Positions 1 through 8,540 of a DNA stretch of 37,745 nt are shown here, in pieces. A program made the position numbers and the translations under genes. Source of the DNA: an uncultured Clostridia bacterium (lineage in GTDB: Bacteria > Bacillota > Clostridia > Christensenellales > Borkfalkiaceae); NCBI GenBank assembly GCA_947245485.1, contig CAMXOH010000005.1, positions 1 to 37,745 on the forward strand. The letters run 5' to 3'. Each line of letters opens with the position of its first letter. Within the stretch, counting starts at the first letter, position 1. The notes beneath the pieces were generated by a model. That model ran no database searches, was not told the origin of the DNA, and saw only the letters and a program-made list of their open reading frames with translations.

Positions 1-104
1 CCGAGCGTAGGCACGCTGTCCTCGCCGTAAAGTTTACCGTTTTCGTCGATTAAAATACCCTTTATGGAAGTGCCGCCTACGTCTATACCTATATATAAAG
101 ACAT
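1..104 (-). CDS. ROK family kinase/transcriptional regulator, N-terminal fragment truncated by window edge
   Basis: Reverse strand reads MSLYIGIDVGGTSIKGILIDENGKLYGEDSVPTL, a ROK/ASKHA phosphate-1 motif (DVGGTSIKG); aagggg RBS upstream of the ATG. Confidence 0.8.
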   Translation of the reverse strand, partial: MSLYIGIDVGGTSIKGILIDENGKLYGEDSVPTL

Positions 105-199
105 AAAATTCCCCTTATTCGTTATTTATATACCTATTATAACCGCTGTCCGCCGTTCTGTCAAGATTAAAAAAACGCGCCGAAGCGCGTTTAACGTTT

Positions 200-649
200 T
201 TATTTACTGCCGGTGGAGCCGAAACCGCCCGCGCCGCGCTCCGTCGAGGACAGTTCGTCCGACAAAACGAACTGCGCCGTAACGTAAGGCGCAATGACGA
301 GCTGTGCAATTCTCTCGCCCGCCGAAACCGTCTGCGGAATTTGGGAATGGTTATGAAGGGCGACTTTTACTTCGCCGCGATAGTCGCAGTCAACCACGCC
401 GACTTTGTTTGCGGGGGCAAGTCCCTTTTTGGTTGCAAGCCCGCTGCGCGCGTAAATGAGTCCCGCATAACCGACGGGCAGTTCGAGGGCGATGCCCGTA
501 GGTATAACCGCCGTAGTATGCGGCTGAATTTCCAAATCGCCGTCAAGGCAAGCGTACAAGTCCGCGCCCGCGGCAAATTCACTGCCGTAAGAGGGCACAA
601 CCGCGCCCGCGTTTAGTTTTTTGAACGCAACTTTCATAGCCGTTTTCAT
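200..649 (-). CDS. dut: dUTP diphosphatase
   Basis: Trimeric dUTPase motifs: AGADLYA, ARSGLATKKGL, GVVDCDYRGEV, GERIAQLV, ERGAGGFGSTG. Confidence 0.95.
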   Translation of the reverse strand: MKTAMKVAFKKLNAGAVVPSYGSEFAAGADLYACLDGDLEIQPHTTAVIPTGIALELPVGYAGLIYARSGLATKKGLAPANKVGVVDCDYRGEVKVALHNHSQIPQTVSAGERIAQLVIAPYVTAQFVLSDELSSTERGAGGFGSTGSK

Positions 650-662
650 AGCGTACTCCTTT

Positions 663-1196
663 TTAAATTACGGTTTTTTCGTCCCAAAGAACCAATTCGT
701 CCTTTTTAAGCGTAGGTTTCATAAGTATTATGCGCTGATTGGACGAACCGCGGAACAGAAGATTTAAATCTTTGAGTTCTTCGACGAATTTTCCGTCCAC
801 CAAAACGTCAAGCGTCTTTAACATACGCATTACCGTCTTTATTTCGCACTTCTTGCCCGTAAGCAAGTCCGCCTCATAGTCGTTGCCCGTAAAGCACCAT
901 ATGGACTTGTCGGGGTACTGTGCGCGCAGTCTTTCCAAAAACGGCGCAAGCACCGCGGCGTTCTCGGGTTCGAACGGTTCGCCGCCCAAAAGCGTAAAAC
1001 CCTTTATGTGTTCGGGTTGCATTCCCTTAATTATCGCGTCCTCGACTTCGCGCGTGAAAGGTTCGCCGTAGCCGAAGTCCCAAGTTTCGGGATTGAAACA
1101 GTTTTTGCAATGATTGCGGCATCCGCTTACGTACATCGACACGCGCACGCCGGGTCCGTTGGACACGTCAAACCATTTGATTTTAGCGTAATTCAA
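663..1196 (-). CDS. nrdG: anaerobic ribonucleoside-triphosphate reductase activating protein (radical SAM)
   Basis: CRNHCKNCFNPETW radical SAM motif, TLLGGEP; lies downstream of nrdD on the same strand. Confidence 0.95.
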   Translation of the reverse strand: MNYAKIKWFDVSNGPGVRVSMYVSGCRNHCKNCFNPETWDFGYGEPFTREVEDAIIKGMQPEHIKGFTLLGGEPFEPENAAVLAPFLERLRAQYPDKSIWCFTGNDYEADLLTGKKCEIKTVMRMLKTLDVLVDGKFVEELKDLNLLFRGSSNQRIILMKPTLKKDELVLWDEKTVI

Positions 1197-1267
1197 TATA
1201 ATTTCCTCTTTATCAATTTTTAATTTGGAAAATTCGGAACTGCAAATTAAGAATTATTTTAATTTTT

Positions 1268-1503
1268 AAACAGCGTAGATACAGGCAAGGCAAGGAAAGC
1301 GAGTACTTTCAGAAAGAGCGTACACAAAAGTACGCGACTTGTGAAAAACACAGCTTGACAAAGCATTGCGAAGCATATACGGTAAACAGCGTAGATACAA
1401 GCAAGGCGAGGAAAGCGAGTACTTTCAGAAGGAGCGTACATAAAAGTACGCGACTTGTGAAAAACGCAGCTTGACAAAGCATTGCGAAGTATATACGCTG
1501 TTT
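1268..1503. repeat. two tandem copies of a ~116-120 bp element with terminal inverted repeats and internal hairpins
   Basis: aaacagcgtagatac... starts at 1268 and again at 1384; copy 2 ends gtatatacgctgttt (1489-1503), a 15-bp inverted repeat of its own start with one mismatch; internal stems gaaag..ctttc and gcgtac..gtacgc occur in both copies. Confidence 0.85.
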
Positions 1504-1507
1504 AGGT

Positions 1508-3640
1508 TTATAAGTGGAGAACGCGGGATTTAATTTCCTTGGTCTTTCCGACGTTCCAGAAATTCTCACCCAGATAACCGCACGTGCGGCGGGTTACGTT
1601 CATTTTGCGTTGGTCTTTGTTGTGGCAAACGGGGCATTCCCATTCGTTATCGTCGTTTATGATAATTTCACCGTCGAAACCGCACACGTGGCAGTAATCG
1701 CTCTTGGTGTTGAACTCCGCGTACTGGATATTGTCGTAAATGAACTTGACGACGTCCTCTATTGCGGTGAGATTGTGGCGCATATTGGGAATTTCAACGT
1801 ACGAAATCGCGCCGCCGGAAGAAATTTTCTGGAACTGGCTTTCAAACGTGAATTTGGAAAACGCGTCTATATCCTCGCGCACGTCTACGTGATAGCTGTT
1901 AGTGTAATAACCCTTGTCGGTTATATCCTTAATGGTGCCGAATTTAGCTTGGTCTATTCTCGCAAAGCGGTAGCAAAGCGACTCTGCGGGGGTGCCGTAA
2001 AGCGCGAAACCGATATTGGTTTGCTTCTTCCACTTCTCGCAGTGTTCGCGCAGTGTCTGCATAACCTTGACGGCGAACTCCGTTCCCTTAGGGTCGGTAT
2101 GCGATACGCCTTTCATAAGTTTTGTAACTTCGTAAAGTCCTATATAGCCGAGCGAAATGGACGAATAGCCGCCGTAAAGATATTTATCGATTGTTTCGCC
2201 GGGTTGAAGTCTTGCAATCGCGCCGTACTGCCAGTGGACGGGCGAAACGTCGCTCGTAACGCCTTTAAGTGCGTAGTGGCGGCACATAATCGCTTCGAAG
2301 CAGAGCTGTAATCTCTCCTCGAAAAGTTTCCAGAACTGAGCCTCGTCGCCGTTTGCGATAATGCCGATTTGGGGAAGGTTTATGGAAACGACTCCCTGAT
2401 TGAATCTGCCCTCGAACTTGTAATTTCCGTTTTCGTCCTTCCAAGGCGACAGGAACGAACGGCAACCCATAGGCGAGAACACGTTGCCCTCGTAATTTTC
2501 GCGCATCTTCTTAGCGGAAATATAGTCGGGATAAAGGCGCTTGGACGAGCATTTAACGGCAAGTTTGGTAAGATAGTCGTACTTTCCGCCTTTAAGACAG
2601 TTGTTTTCATCCAATACGTAAATGAGTTTGGGGAACGCAGGCGTTACGTATACGCCCTTTTCGTTCTTTATGCCCTCGTAACGCTGTTTTAAAATTTCCT
2701 CTATAATCATAGCGTTTTCTTCGATATACTCGTCTTTTTCGTCGAGATAGAGGAAAAGCGTCACGAACGGCGACTGTCCGTTAGTCGTCATAAGCGTGTT
2801 AATCTGATACTGTATCGTCTGCACGCCCGCTTTCAAGGATTCCATAAGGCGCATATCTACGAAGCGCGCCTTCGTTGCCGCGTCCAAAGAATCGCCGAAC
2901 TGCTCCTCGCACTGGCTGATATACTTTTCCTTGGTGCGCCTTAAATATTTGCCGAGGTGCGCGATATTTACCGACTGTCCGCCGTACTGGGAAGAAGCAA
3001 CGGATGCTATTATCTGCGTGGTAATGGTGCAAGCCGTTTGAAACGACTTGGGACTTTCAATCATTTTACCGTTCATTACGGTGCCGTTTTCAAGCATATC
3101 CTTAATATTTATAAGACAGCAGTTGAAAATGGGTTGAAGGAAATAGTCCGCGTCGTGGAAGTGTAAAATACCTTCGTCGTGCGCCTTGGATATTTTTTCG
3201 GGCAGAAGAATGCGGCGCGTCAAGTCCTTGGAAACTTCGCCCGCAATAAGGTCGCGCTGGGTGGAAGCCGTACGCGCGTTTTTATTGGAGTTCTCCTCCA
3301 TTACGTCCTTATTGTCGTTTTTAATGAGCGCGAGAATGCTCTCGTCCGTGGTATTCGCTTTACGGATGAGCGCGCGCTCGTAACGGTACAGAATATAGGC
3401 TTTCATAAGCTGGAACTTCTGCATTTCCATTAGCTTTTCTTCAACCATATCCTGAATCGCTTCAACGAGAATACGGGGTCTGCGGCGCGAAGCTATATCG
3501 TTGACGATTTCGTCTATTTGGGCGTCCGTAGCGCGGTCTTCCGCGTCTACCGCTTCGTTGGCTTTTTTAATAGCCACAACGATTTTGCTTTTATCGAACT
3601 GTACCGTAGAACCGTCGCGTTTGATTACTTTCATATTCAT
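1508..3640 (-). CDS. nrdD: anaerobic ribonucleoside-triphosphate reductase
   Basis: N-terminal ATP-cone (MKVIKRDGSTVQFDKSKI), C-terminal zinc site (CHVCGF..CPVCHN), glycyl-radical tail RTCGYLGENFWNVGKTKEI. Confidence 0.97.
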   Translation of the reverse strand: MNMKVIKRDGSTVQFDKSKIVVAIKKANEAVDAEDRATDAQIDEIVNDIASRRRPRILVEAIQDMVEEKLMEMQKFQLMKAYILYRYERALIRKANTTDESILALIKNDNKDVMEENSNKNARTASTQRDLIAGEVSKDLTRRILLPEKISKAHDEGILHFHDADYFLQPIFNCCLINIKDMLENGTVMNGKMIESPKSFQTACTITTQIIASVASSQYGGQSVNIAHLGKYLRRTKEKYISQCEEQFGDSLDAATKARFVDMRLMESLKAGVQTIQYQINTLMTTNGQSPFVTLFLYLDEKDEYIEENAMIIEEILKQRYEGIKNEKGVYVTPAFPKLIYVLDENNCLKGGKYDYLTKLAVKCSSKRLYPDYISAKKMRENYEGNVFSPMGCRSFLSPWKDENGNYKFEGRFNQGVVSINLPQIGIIANGDEAQFWKLFEERLQLCFEAIMCRHYALKGVTSDVSPVHWQYGAIARLQPGETIDKYLYGGYSSISLGYIGLYEVTKLMKGVSHTDPKGTEFAVKVMQTLREHCEKWKKQTNIGFALYGTPAESLCYRFARIDQAKFGTIKDITDKGYYTNSYHVDVREDIDAFSKFTFESQFQKISSGGAISYVEIPNMRHNLTAIEDVVKFIYDNIQYAEFNTKSDYCHVCGFDGEIIINDDNEWECPVCHNKDQRKMNVTRRTCGYLGENFWNVGKTKEIKSRVLHL

Positions 3641-3674
3641 CCTCCGAAAAGTCGTTTACCGTGGGTAGGTTTTT

Positions 3675-3703
3675 ATAATACCATATATTTTGTGGTTTGT
3701 CAA
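3675..3703 (-). promoter_or_regulatory. proximal nrdD promoter, TTGACA-N17-TATTAT
   Basis: + strand ataata (3675-3680), 17-nt spacer, tgtcaa (3698-3703). Confidence 0.75.
3680..3695. promoter_or_regulatory. NrdR-box-like operator inside the promoter spacer
   Basis: accatatattttgtgg; resembles the NrdR box consensus ACACWATATMTTGTGT, 32 bp from the next box. Confidence 0.6.
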
Positions 3704-3711
3704 CACCGAAC

Positions 3712-3727
3712 ACACTATATATTGTGT
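3712..3727. promoter_or_regulatory. NrdR box
   Basis: acactatatattgtgt matches the NrdR box consensus and is an almost perfect palindrome. Confidence 0.85.
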
Positions 3728-3772
3728 ATTTTACTTAACTCAATACAATCTTCTATAACGACAACGATACCA

Positions 3773-3801
3773 AGTATAGTACAACGCACGGGTAAAGTCA
3801 A
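3773..3801 (-). promoter_or_regulatory. distal nrdD promoter, TTGACT-N17-TATACT
   Basis: + strand agtata (3773-3778), 17-nt spacer, agtcaa (3796-3801). Confidence 0.55.
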
Positions 3802-3809
3802 GTTTTGCG

Positions 3810-3825
3810 GCACAATATCTTGTAT
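3810..3825. promoter_or_regulatory. NrdR-box-like operator
   Basis: gcacaatatcttgtat, 14/16 match to ACACWATATMTTGTGT. Confidence 0.65.
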
Positions 3826-3842
3826 GTTATTTTTTAACTGTC

Positions 3843-3858
3843 ACACCACATATTGTGT
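3843..3858. promoter_or_regulatory. NrdR-box-like operator
   Basis: acaccacatattgtgt, 14/16 match; 33 bp from the box at 3810. Confidence 0.65.
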
Positions 3859-3965
3859 ATGAACGAAACAAACAAAAGAGCGTAAAAGTGAAAATTTTTA
3901 GTATAAATTAACGAATAAAGCGTATGCCGCGCTTTAAGTTGCAAATTAATTTCACAAACTCCCGA

Positions 3966-3994
3966 TTGACAATGCTATGCGCTAATGCTAAACT
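3966..3994 (+). promoter_or_regulatory. promoter of cls, TTGACA-N17-TAAACT, 9 nt before the ATG
   Basis: TTGACA 3966-3971, TAAACT 3989-3994, ATG 4004. Confidence 0.65.
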
Positions 3995-4003
3995 GTAAGT
4001 ATA

Positions 4004-5533
4004 ATGAAAATATTCAAACTGTTATTCAGCAAAATCTTCGTATCCGCGCTCGCGCTTCTTTTCCAGACGGGCGTGTTTATAGCCGTTTTGCTGTTTTTCG
4101 AAGTATATATTCCTGTATTTCAGATTTTTTCGGCGGTATTCTCGGTGCTTGTCGTCGTCGGAATTATAAACAAGAAAGAAAGTCCCGAATTCAAACTGCC
4201 GTGGCTGTTTATAATTTTGGTTCTGCCGTTCTTCGGGTTGGTGGTGTACTGTATGTTCGCCAACTCAAAAATGTCTACGGGACAGCACAAAAGAATGGTT
4301 GCCATTGCCTGCCGATGTAAACGGTACGCCGAGCTTACGCAAAACGAAAACAAGAAAATTTTCGAAGAGCTCGGCGAATACGCGGGCGCGGAAAATTACC
4401 TAAGAAGAAATTCTTTCACGCGCGGACACCGCGGCAACGAAGCGGTTTACTTCCCCGACGGACGCGCGTTCTACACAGACCTTCTTTCCGAGCTTGAAAA
4501 AGCCGAAAAATTCATATTTATGGAATACTTCATAATAGAGCGCGGCAAGATGTGGGACGGCATTTTGGAAATTCTTTTAAGGAAAGTCAAAGAGGGCGTA
4601 GAAGTCAGGGTAATGTACGACGATATAGGCACGGCGGGACTGCTTAAAAGCAACTACCACAAAAAGCTATCAAAAGAGGGAATAATCTGCCGCAAGTTCA
4701 ACCCCTTCCGCCCCGTCGTATCGGGAATACACAATAACAGAGACCACAGAAAAATAACCGTCATAGACGGAAAAACCGCTTACACGGGCGGCATCAATTT
4801 AGCAGACGAATATATAAACGAAGTTGAGAGGTTCGGGCACTGGAAAGACGTTGCGCTAAGAATACGCGGTTCAGCCGTGGGCAACTTCACCCAAATGTTT
4901 TTACAGATGTTCGATTCCGCAAAGGGTTATGAAGAGGATTACGGAAAATATCTCGGCGCGGAATACGAAGTTTACGGCGGGGAAGGAATAGTACACCCGT
5001 TCGGCGACGGACCCAAACCCTTTTATACCGAGCAAGTCGGCGCAAACAATTATCTTAATATAATCAATTCCGCAAAAAACTATGTTTATATCGCCACTCC
5101 CTATCTGATACCCGACCACACGCTTATCTCCGCGCTGAGAAACGCGGCTATGCGCGGGGTAGACGTTAAAATCATTACGCCGCACCGCCCCGACAAAAAA
5201 ATCATTTTCAATATGACGCGCTCGAATTATAAATATCTTTCCGAGGCGGGCGTAAATATCTATGAATACGTTCCCGGTTTCATACACGCCAAAACCGCCG
5301 TCGCCGACGGAAAAATAGCGTTCGTCGGAACGGTAAACCTCGATTACCGCAGTCTCGTTCACCATTACGAATGCGGCGTAACCCTTTTCGGAACGCCCTG
5401 CATAAAGGATATCAAAACCGATTTCGACGAAACGCTCGCGCTCTCGCAAAAAATAACCAAAGACAATTTTAAAATGGGATTTATCGCTTCGCTTATAAAC
5501 TCCGTTCTCAATCTGTTCTCTCCGATGCTTTAA
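4004..5533 (+). CDS. cls: cardiolipin synthase / phospholipase D family
   Basis: N-terminal TM segments; two PLD motifs (HRKITVIDGKTAYTGGINLADEY, HAKTAVADGKIAFVGTVNLDYRS). Confidence 0.93.
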   Translation: MKIFKLLFSKIFVSALALLFQTGVFIAVLLFFEVYIPVFQIFSAVFSVLVVVGIINKKESPEFKLPWLFIILVLPFFGLVVYCMFANSKMSTGQHKRMVAIACRCKRYAELTQNENKKIFEELGEYAGAENYLRRNSFTRGHRGNEAVYFPDGRAFYTDLLSELEKAEKFIFMEYFIIERGKMWDGILEILLRKVKEGVEVRVMYDDIGTAGLLKSNYHKKLSKEGIICRKFNPFRPVVSGIHNNRDHRKITVIDGKTAYTGGINLADEYINEVERFGHWKDVALRIRGSAVGNFTQMFLQMFDSAKGYEEDYGKYLGAEYEVYGGEGIVHPFGDGPKPFYTEQVGANNYLNIINSAKNYVYIATPYLIPDHTLISALRNAAMRGVDVKIITPHRPDKKIIFNMTRSNYKYLSEAGVNIYEYVPGFIHAKTAVADGKIAFVGTVNLDYRSLVHHYECGVTLFGTPCIKDIKTDFDETLALSQKITKDNFKMGFIASLINSVLNLFSPML

Positions 5534-5543
5534 TTAAAATTTT

Positions 5544-5577
5544 AAGGCGGCAACGAGTTTTTCGTTGCCGCCTTACT
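5544..5577. terminator. bidirectional intrinsic terminator between cls and the HNH gene
   Basis: aaggcggcaacga-gtttt-tcgttgccgcctt followed by acttttaaa. Confidence 0.85.
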
Positions 5578-5578
5578 T

Positions 5579-6007
5579 TTAAATGAATTTTCCGAGTTCG
5601 CTCAAATCGAGTTTCCATTCGGGAACCGAGTTGCGCCGCCTATGTTCCTCGTTGGCTCTGCCCAACGCTTTTCTGTACTCCGCATAGGAACAGCCGTTAA
5701 CCTTCATAAAGTGCGCCGAAGCGCGCGCCTCTCCGCCCAAAAGCTGGGTTCTGCCGATATGTATGACTTCGTGACAGTCTCTGCAAACGGCTGAAACTTC
5801 TTTTAACTTCTGTACTCCGTTTTTCTCGTCGTATTCCCATCTTTCATGCGCTTCGAGCCGTCTTGACGGCGCGCCGCAAACCGTGCATTTCCCGTCCGCA
5901 CGGGCATAAGCCTTGCGCCTTACCGCATCCCATTGCGCGGGAGTTAAAATGCTTCTTAAATTACTGTACCAGCAACTGTCGGGCACAAGTTCGAAATCAA
6001 GTTTCAT
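5579..6007 (-). CDS. HNH endonuclease-like protein
   Basis: CTVCGAPSRRLEAHERWEY...CRDCHEVIHIGRTQ zinc-HNH motif; start chosen at MKLDFELVP. Confidence 0.75.
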   Translation of the reverse strand: MKLDFELVPDSCWYSNLRSILTPAQWDAVRRKAYARADGKCTVCGAPSRRLEAHERWEYDEKNGVQKLKEVSAVCRDCHEVIHIGRTQLLGGEARASAHFMKVNGCSYAEYRKALGRANEEHRRRNSVPEWKLDLSELGKFI

Positions 6008-6029
6008 AATCCGTTCTCTATTAAACCAA

Positions 6030-6085
6030 AGGCTAAAAAAAGAAAAGCCGTTTCCGCTCACTTTACGGCAAACCGCGGAAACGGC
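6030..6085 (-). terminator. intrinsic terminator of the EEP-family gene
   Basis: gccgtttccgc (6047-6057) pairs with gcggaaacggc (6075-6085); on the minus strand it is followed by ttttcttttttt. Confidence 0.8.
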
Positions 6086-6094
6086 GCTTCATTA

Positions 6095-7231
6095 TTATTT
6101 AAGTTTAAACTGCATTACAACCGGATTGTGGTCGCTGTACGCATAGTGCGTTTCAGTCGTCTTTACGGAAACCACTTCCACGTTATCGGAAACGATAAAC
6201 CCGTCTATTGTAGTCGTAAAGTTCACGCCTTCCTCGTACGGAATATCCGCGCCGCGGCAGGTTGCGCCGTCTTTATCCGCGGCAAGGCGGAGTCCCGCGG
6301 CAAGGTCGCTGTTGTGCAAAACCGAATTTTTTACCCAATCGGGCGTTTTCTGCTTACTTTCAAAATGCGATAAAGCCTGTTCATCGCTCTCGAAATAATC
6401 CGCTATAAGGCAGTGATTGAAGTCGCCGCCCGCAACCACGTAATTGCCCTTTGCGTATTCCGCCGCAAACACTTCGTTGAGCATTTCGAGTTGGCGCGCG
6501 CGGACTGTTCCGCCCTCGTCGTAAGCCGACATATGAAGATTGACGAGCACAAGTTTTTTTGCGCTGTTTTCAACGGGCAGATAATGCACCGAAAAACACC
6601 TGTCCAAATCGAACAGTTTATCTATGAACTTATCAGTCAGCGGGAACGAACGGCGCACCGCGCTTTCAACCGCATACTTCGAAAGAGTGACAATGCCCGC
6701 CTTCGTCGTGCCCATAGGGTCGTTAAACGGATATAACAGCCACGCCGTGTGGAAGTTTTCCGCATACGTTGAAGAATAACCCGCAAAAGCCTGTTCTATG
6801 CTGCCGCGCATATTGATTTTATAACTTCTGTCGGCTTTTTCGTCCGCTTCCTGAAAGAGATAAAAGTCCGCGTTTGCATTTTTAGAAACGGAAATCTGCC
6901 CGTCCACGTTCTTTTGCACGTCGGCTTTGTTCATCCCTTTGGCGTATATGCCCGCCACTTCTTCCCCCGTATCCATAACTCCCGTATCCATAAAGAAAGA
7001 ATACTCGGGAGAATATGCGCCGAAACCGAGATTGTAAGTCATTACCGACAGAGTTTCGCCGGCGGCAACGGTTTTTTGTTCCGCGCCAGATACTTCGAGC
7101 GTAATACCGTCGTCGATTCTGTAATACTGACACGCAACGTACCCGACGTAACCGCCGACAAGCAGTACCGCCGCGCCAATTAACGAAGCGAGCGAAATCG
7201 CCGTAATTTTCAAAATTCTTTTAGCATTCAT
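6095..7231 (-). CDS. membrane-anchored/secreted endonuclease/exonuclease/phosphatase family protein
   Basis: N-terminal TM, then VMTYNLGFG, FLFQEADE, GGDFNH, YAYSDHNPVVMQF typical of the EEP fold; start at 7231 preferred from promoter position. Confidence 0.88.
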   Translation of the reverse strand: MNAKRILKITAISLASLIGAAVLLVGGYVGYVACQYYRIDDGITLEVSGAEQKTVAAGETLSVMTYNLGFGAYSPEYSFFMDTGVMDTGEEVAGIYAKGMNKADVQKNVDGQISVSKNANADFYLFQEADEKADRSYKINMRGSIEQAFAGYSSTYAENFHTAWLLYPFNDPMGTTKAGIVTLSKYAVESAVRRSFPLTDKFIDKLFDLDRCFSVHYLPVENSAKKLVLVNLHMSAYDEGGTVRARQLEMLNEVFAAEYAKGNYVVAGGDFNHCLIADYFESDEQALSHFESKQKTPDWVKNSVLHNSDLAAGLRLAADKDGATCRGADIPYEEGVNFTTTIDGFIVSDNVEVVSVKTTETHYAYSDHNPVVMQFKLK

Positions 7232-7237
7232 AAGCAG

Positions 7238-7266
7238 ATTATACACGAACGCAAACGATATTTCAA
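7238..7266 (-). promoter_or_regulatory. promoter TTGAAA-N17-TATAAT, 6 nt before the ATG
   Basis: + strand attata 7238-7243, tttcaa 7261-7266; ATG at 7231. Confidence 0.7.
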
Positions 7267-7359
7267 GGGGGTATTTGCAAATAAACCGAACGAATTACGT
7301 TAAAAACGCGATTTCGGCAAACAGTCGGTTCCCGTTCAAGGCAAAATGGGCGCAAACAG

Positions 7360-7388
7360 TTGACTGTCGGCGGTAAAAAGGATTAAAA
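7360..7388 (+). promoter_or_regulatory. promoter TTGACT-N17-TTAAAA, 7 nt before the ATG
   Basis: TTGACT 7360-7365, TTAAAA 7383-7388, ATG 7396; no Shine-Dalgarno. Confidence 0.5.
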
Positions 7389-7395
7389 TATCGAT

Positions 7396-8010
7396 ATGGC
7401 TACATTAAAAGGCGATTTAAAAAAATGGAAGCGGGGCGAACTTGCGGGGGTATTCGCAACCGTTTACTGCGGAATAACGGTTATTTTATTTGCCGTATGT
7501 TTTACGGTCGGTCGGCTCAACGGCATAAAAGCTCTCGAACTTGCCGCGCTGATTTCCGCGCCTATACTTCTTATCGCAGGCATTATAGTCGCCGCGTTCT
7601 GCAGTTTGAAATTCGGCGGCGCGCTCGACAGAGCCGTTAAGGACTACGTATTGGAAGTCTGCATCGAAAACGCGGCTTCTTTCCGCGCAGAAAAAAACAG
7701 CATTACTTTCTATATAGCTATGGAAGGAAACGCAATAGTTTTGCAAGTAAATAACTACAAGGAAAAAATAGTATTCGATTTTACGCCGCTCGGCAAACTT
7801 TCGCTACTACGTAAAATAAGTATTCTGAACGAAATAGAAACACGACTGTGCGTAACTTTCTGCCGTCTTTACGACAGAGGCTCGGCTTATACCGAAGTGG
7901 GTTATGCCGAACGGGCGGGCACCCGCCGAAAATCGGGGAAAACCGTCTACATAATAAAAGACGGCAAACCCGACGAAAGAGCGTATAAACAATATTTAAA
8001 GAATAAATAA
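7396..8010 (+). CDS. hypothetical membrane protein, two predicted N-terminal TM segments and a soluble C-terminal domain
   Basis: Intact 204-aa ORF with the codon usage of neighbouring genes; hydrophobic stretches near the N terminus. Confidence 0.7.
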   Translation: MATLKGDLKKWKRGELAGVFATVYCGITVILFAVCFTVGRLNGIKALELAALISAPILLIAGIIVAAFCSLKFGGALDRAVKDYVLEVCIENAASFRAEKNSITFYIAMEGNAIVLQVNNYKEKIVFDFTPLGKLSLLRKISILNEIETRLCVTFCRLYDRGSAYTEVGYAERAGTRRKSGKTVYIIKDGKPDERAYKQYLKNK

Positions 8011-8138
8011 TAATCCACCCGCTATGCGGGTGGTATTTCATTTTCGGGCAATAAGCCCTAATCACTACCGACTGCGCACAAGTGCGCGTATTTTAGACCT
8101 GCCTGTCATGCATCATCTTGCTACCCGTCATCGGGTAC

Positions 8139-8257
8139 CGTCATTGCGAGCCTACTTGTTGGCGCGGCAATCCAGACGTAATGCATTATTTTTACGTAAC
8201 AAACACTTTCGTTTATAGTTGTTTCTTCTGGATTGCTTCACTGCGTTCGCAATGACG
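8139..8257. repeat. palindromic module 1 (CGTCATTGCGAG ... CGCAATGACG)
   Basis: Terminal inverted repeats cgtcattgcg / cgcaatgacg with inner gcaatccag / ctggattgc. Confidence 0.75.
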
Positions 8258-8318
8258 GTTCGTGTATAATATTACGCCAAGTTAATACAAACGTTAATCT
8301 GTAATTTAGCCGAATACT

Positions 8319-8404
8319 CGTCATTGCGAGAGAGCAACGCGAACGCGGCAATCCAGTCATTTTGTTCGTCTTTTCTGGATTGCTTCACTGCGTTCGCAAT
8401 GACG
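8319..8404. repeat. palindromic module 2, MITE/REP-like
   Basis: cgtcattgcgagagagcaacgcgaacgcggcaatccag ... ctggattgcttcactgcgttcgcaatgacg. Confidence 0.8.
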
Positions 8405-8472
8405 TTCGTTAATTTACACGATTTAAATTTCTTTTTCGCTGATTTTCTGCTCACAGGCAGTAGCCTCATCAG

Positions 8473-8500
8473 AACCCCGCCACTATGGCGGGGTTTTCGT
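8473..8500 (+). terminator. hairpin terminator-like
   Basis: aaccccgcc-actat-ggcggggtt followed by ttcgttt. Confidence 0.65.
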
Positions 8501-8510
8501 TTACACAATA

Positions 8511-8540
8511 AAAAAGAGGAGATTCAGTTCTCCTCTTTTT
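8511..8540. terminator. perfect 12-bp inverted-repeat terminator overlapping a stop codon
   Basis: aaaaagaggaga-ttcagt-tctcctcttttt. Confidence 0.8.

Larger units (their letters stand above)
8007..8404. repeat. composite multi-hairpin dispersed repeat, copy 1
   Basis: Second copy at 37465-37745 (about 90% identical by eye over the first ~200 nt); serial hairpins ccacccgc-tat-gcgggtgg, gggc-aataa-gccc, gcgcac-aa-gtgcgc, tacccg-tcat-cgggta, then palindromic cgtcattgcga...tcgcaatgacg modules. Confidence 0.85.

Noticed and set aside
1268-1503. Possible CRISPR array
   Set aside because: Only two long tandem units without unique spacers; no cas genes.
1259-1569. ORFs of 72 and 86 aa on the minus strand over the tandem repeat
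   Set aside because: They arise by translating the 116-bp repeat (the AMLCQAxFFTSRVLLCT string occurs twice); structure of the DNA repeat explains them better than protein coding.
1514-2311. 265-aa plus-strand ORF over nrdD
   Set aside because: Antisense to a clear nrdD coding region; composition reflects codon bias.
7781-8065. 94-aa minus-strand ORF at the end of the 7396 gene
   Set aside because: Overlaps the plus-strand CDS and the dispersed-repeat hairpins; no independent support.
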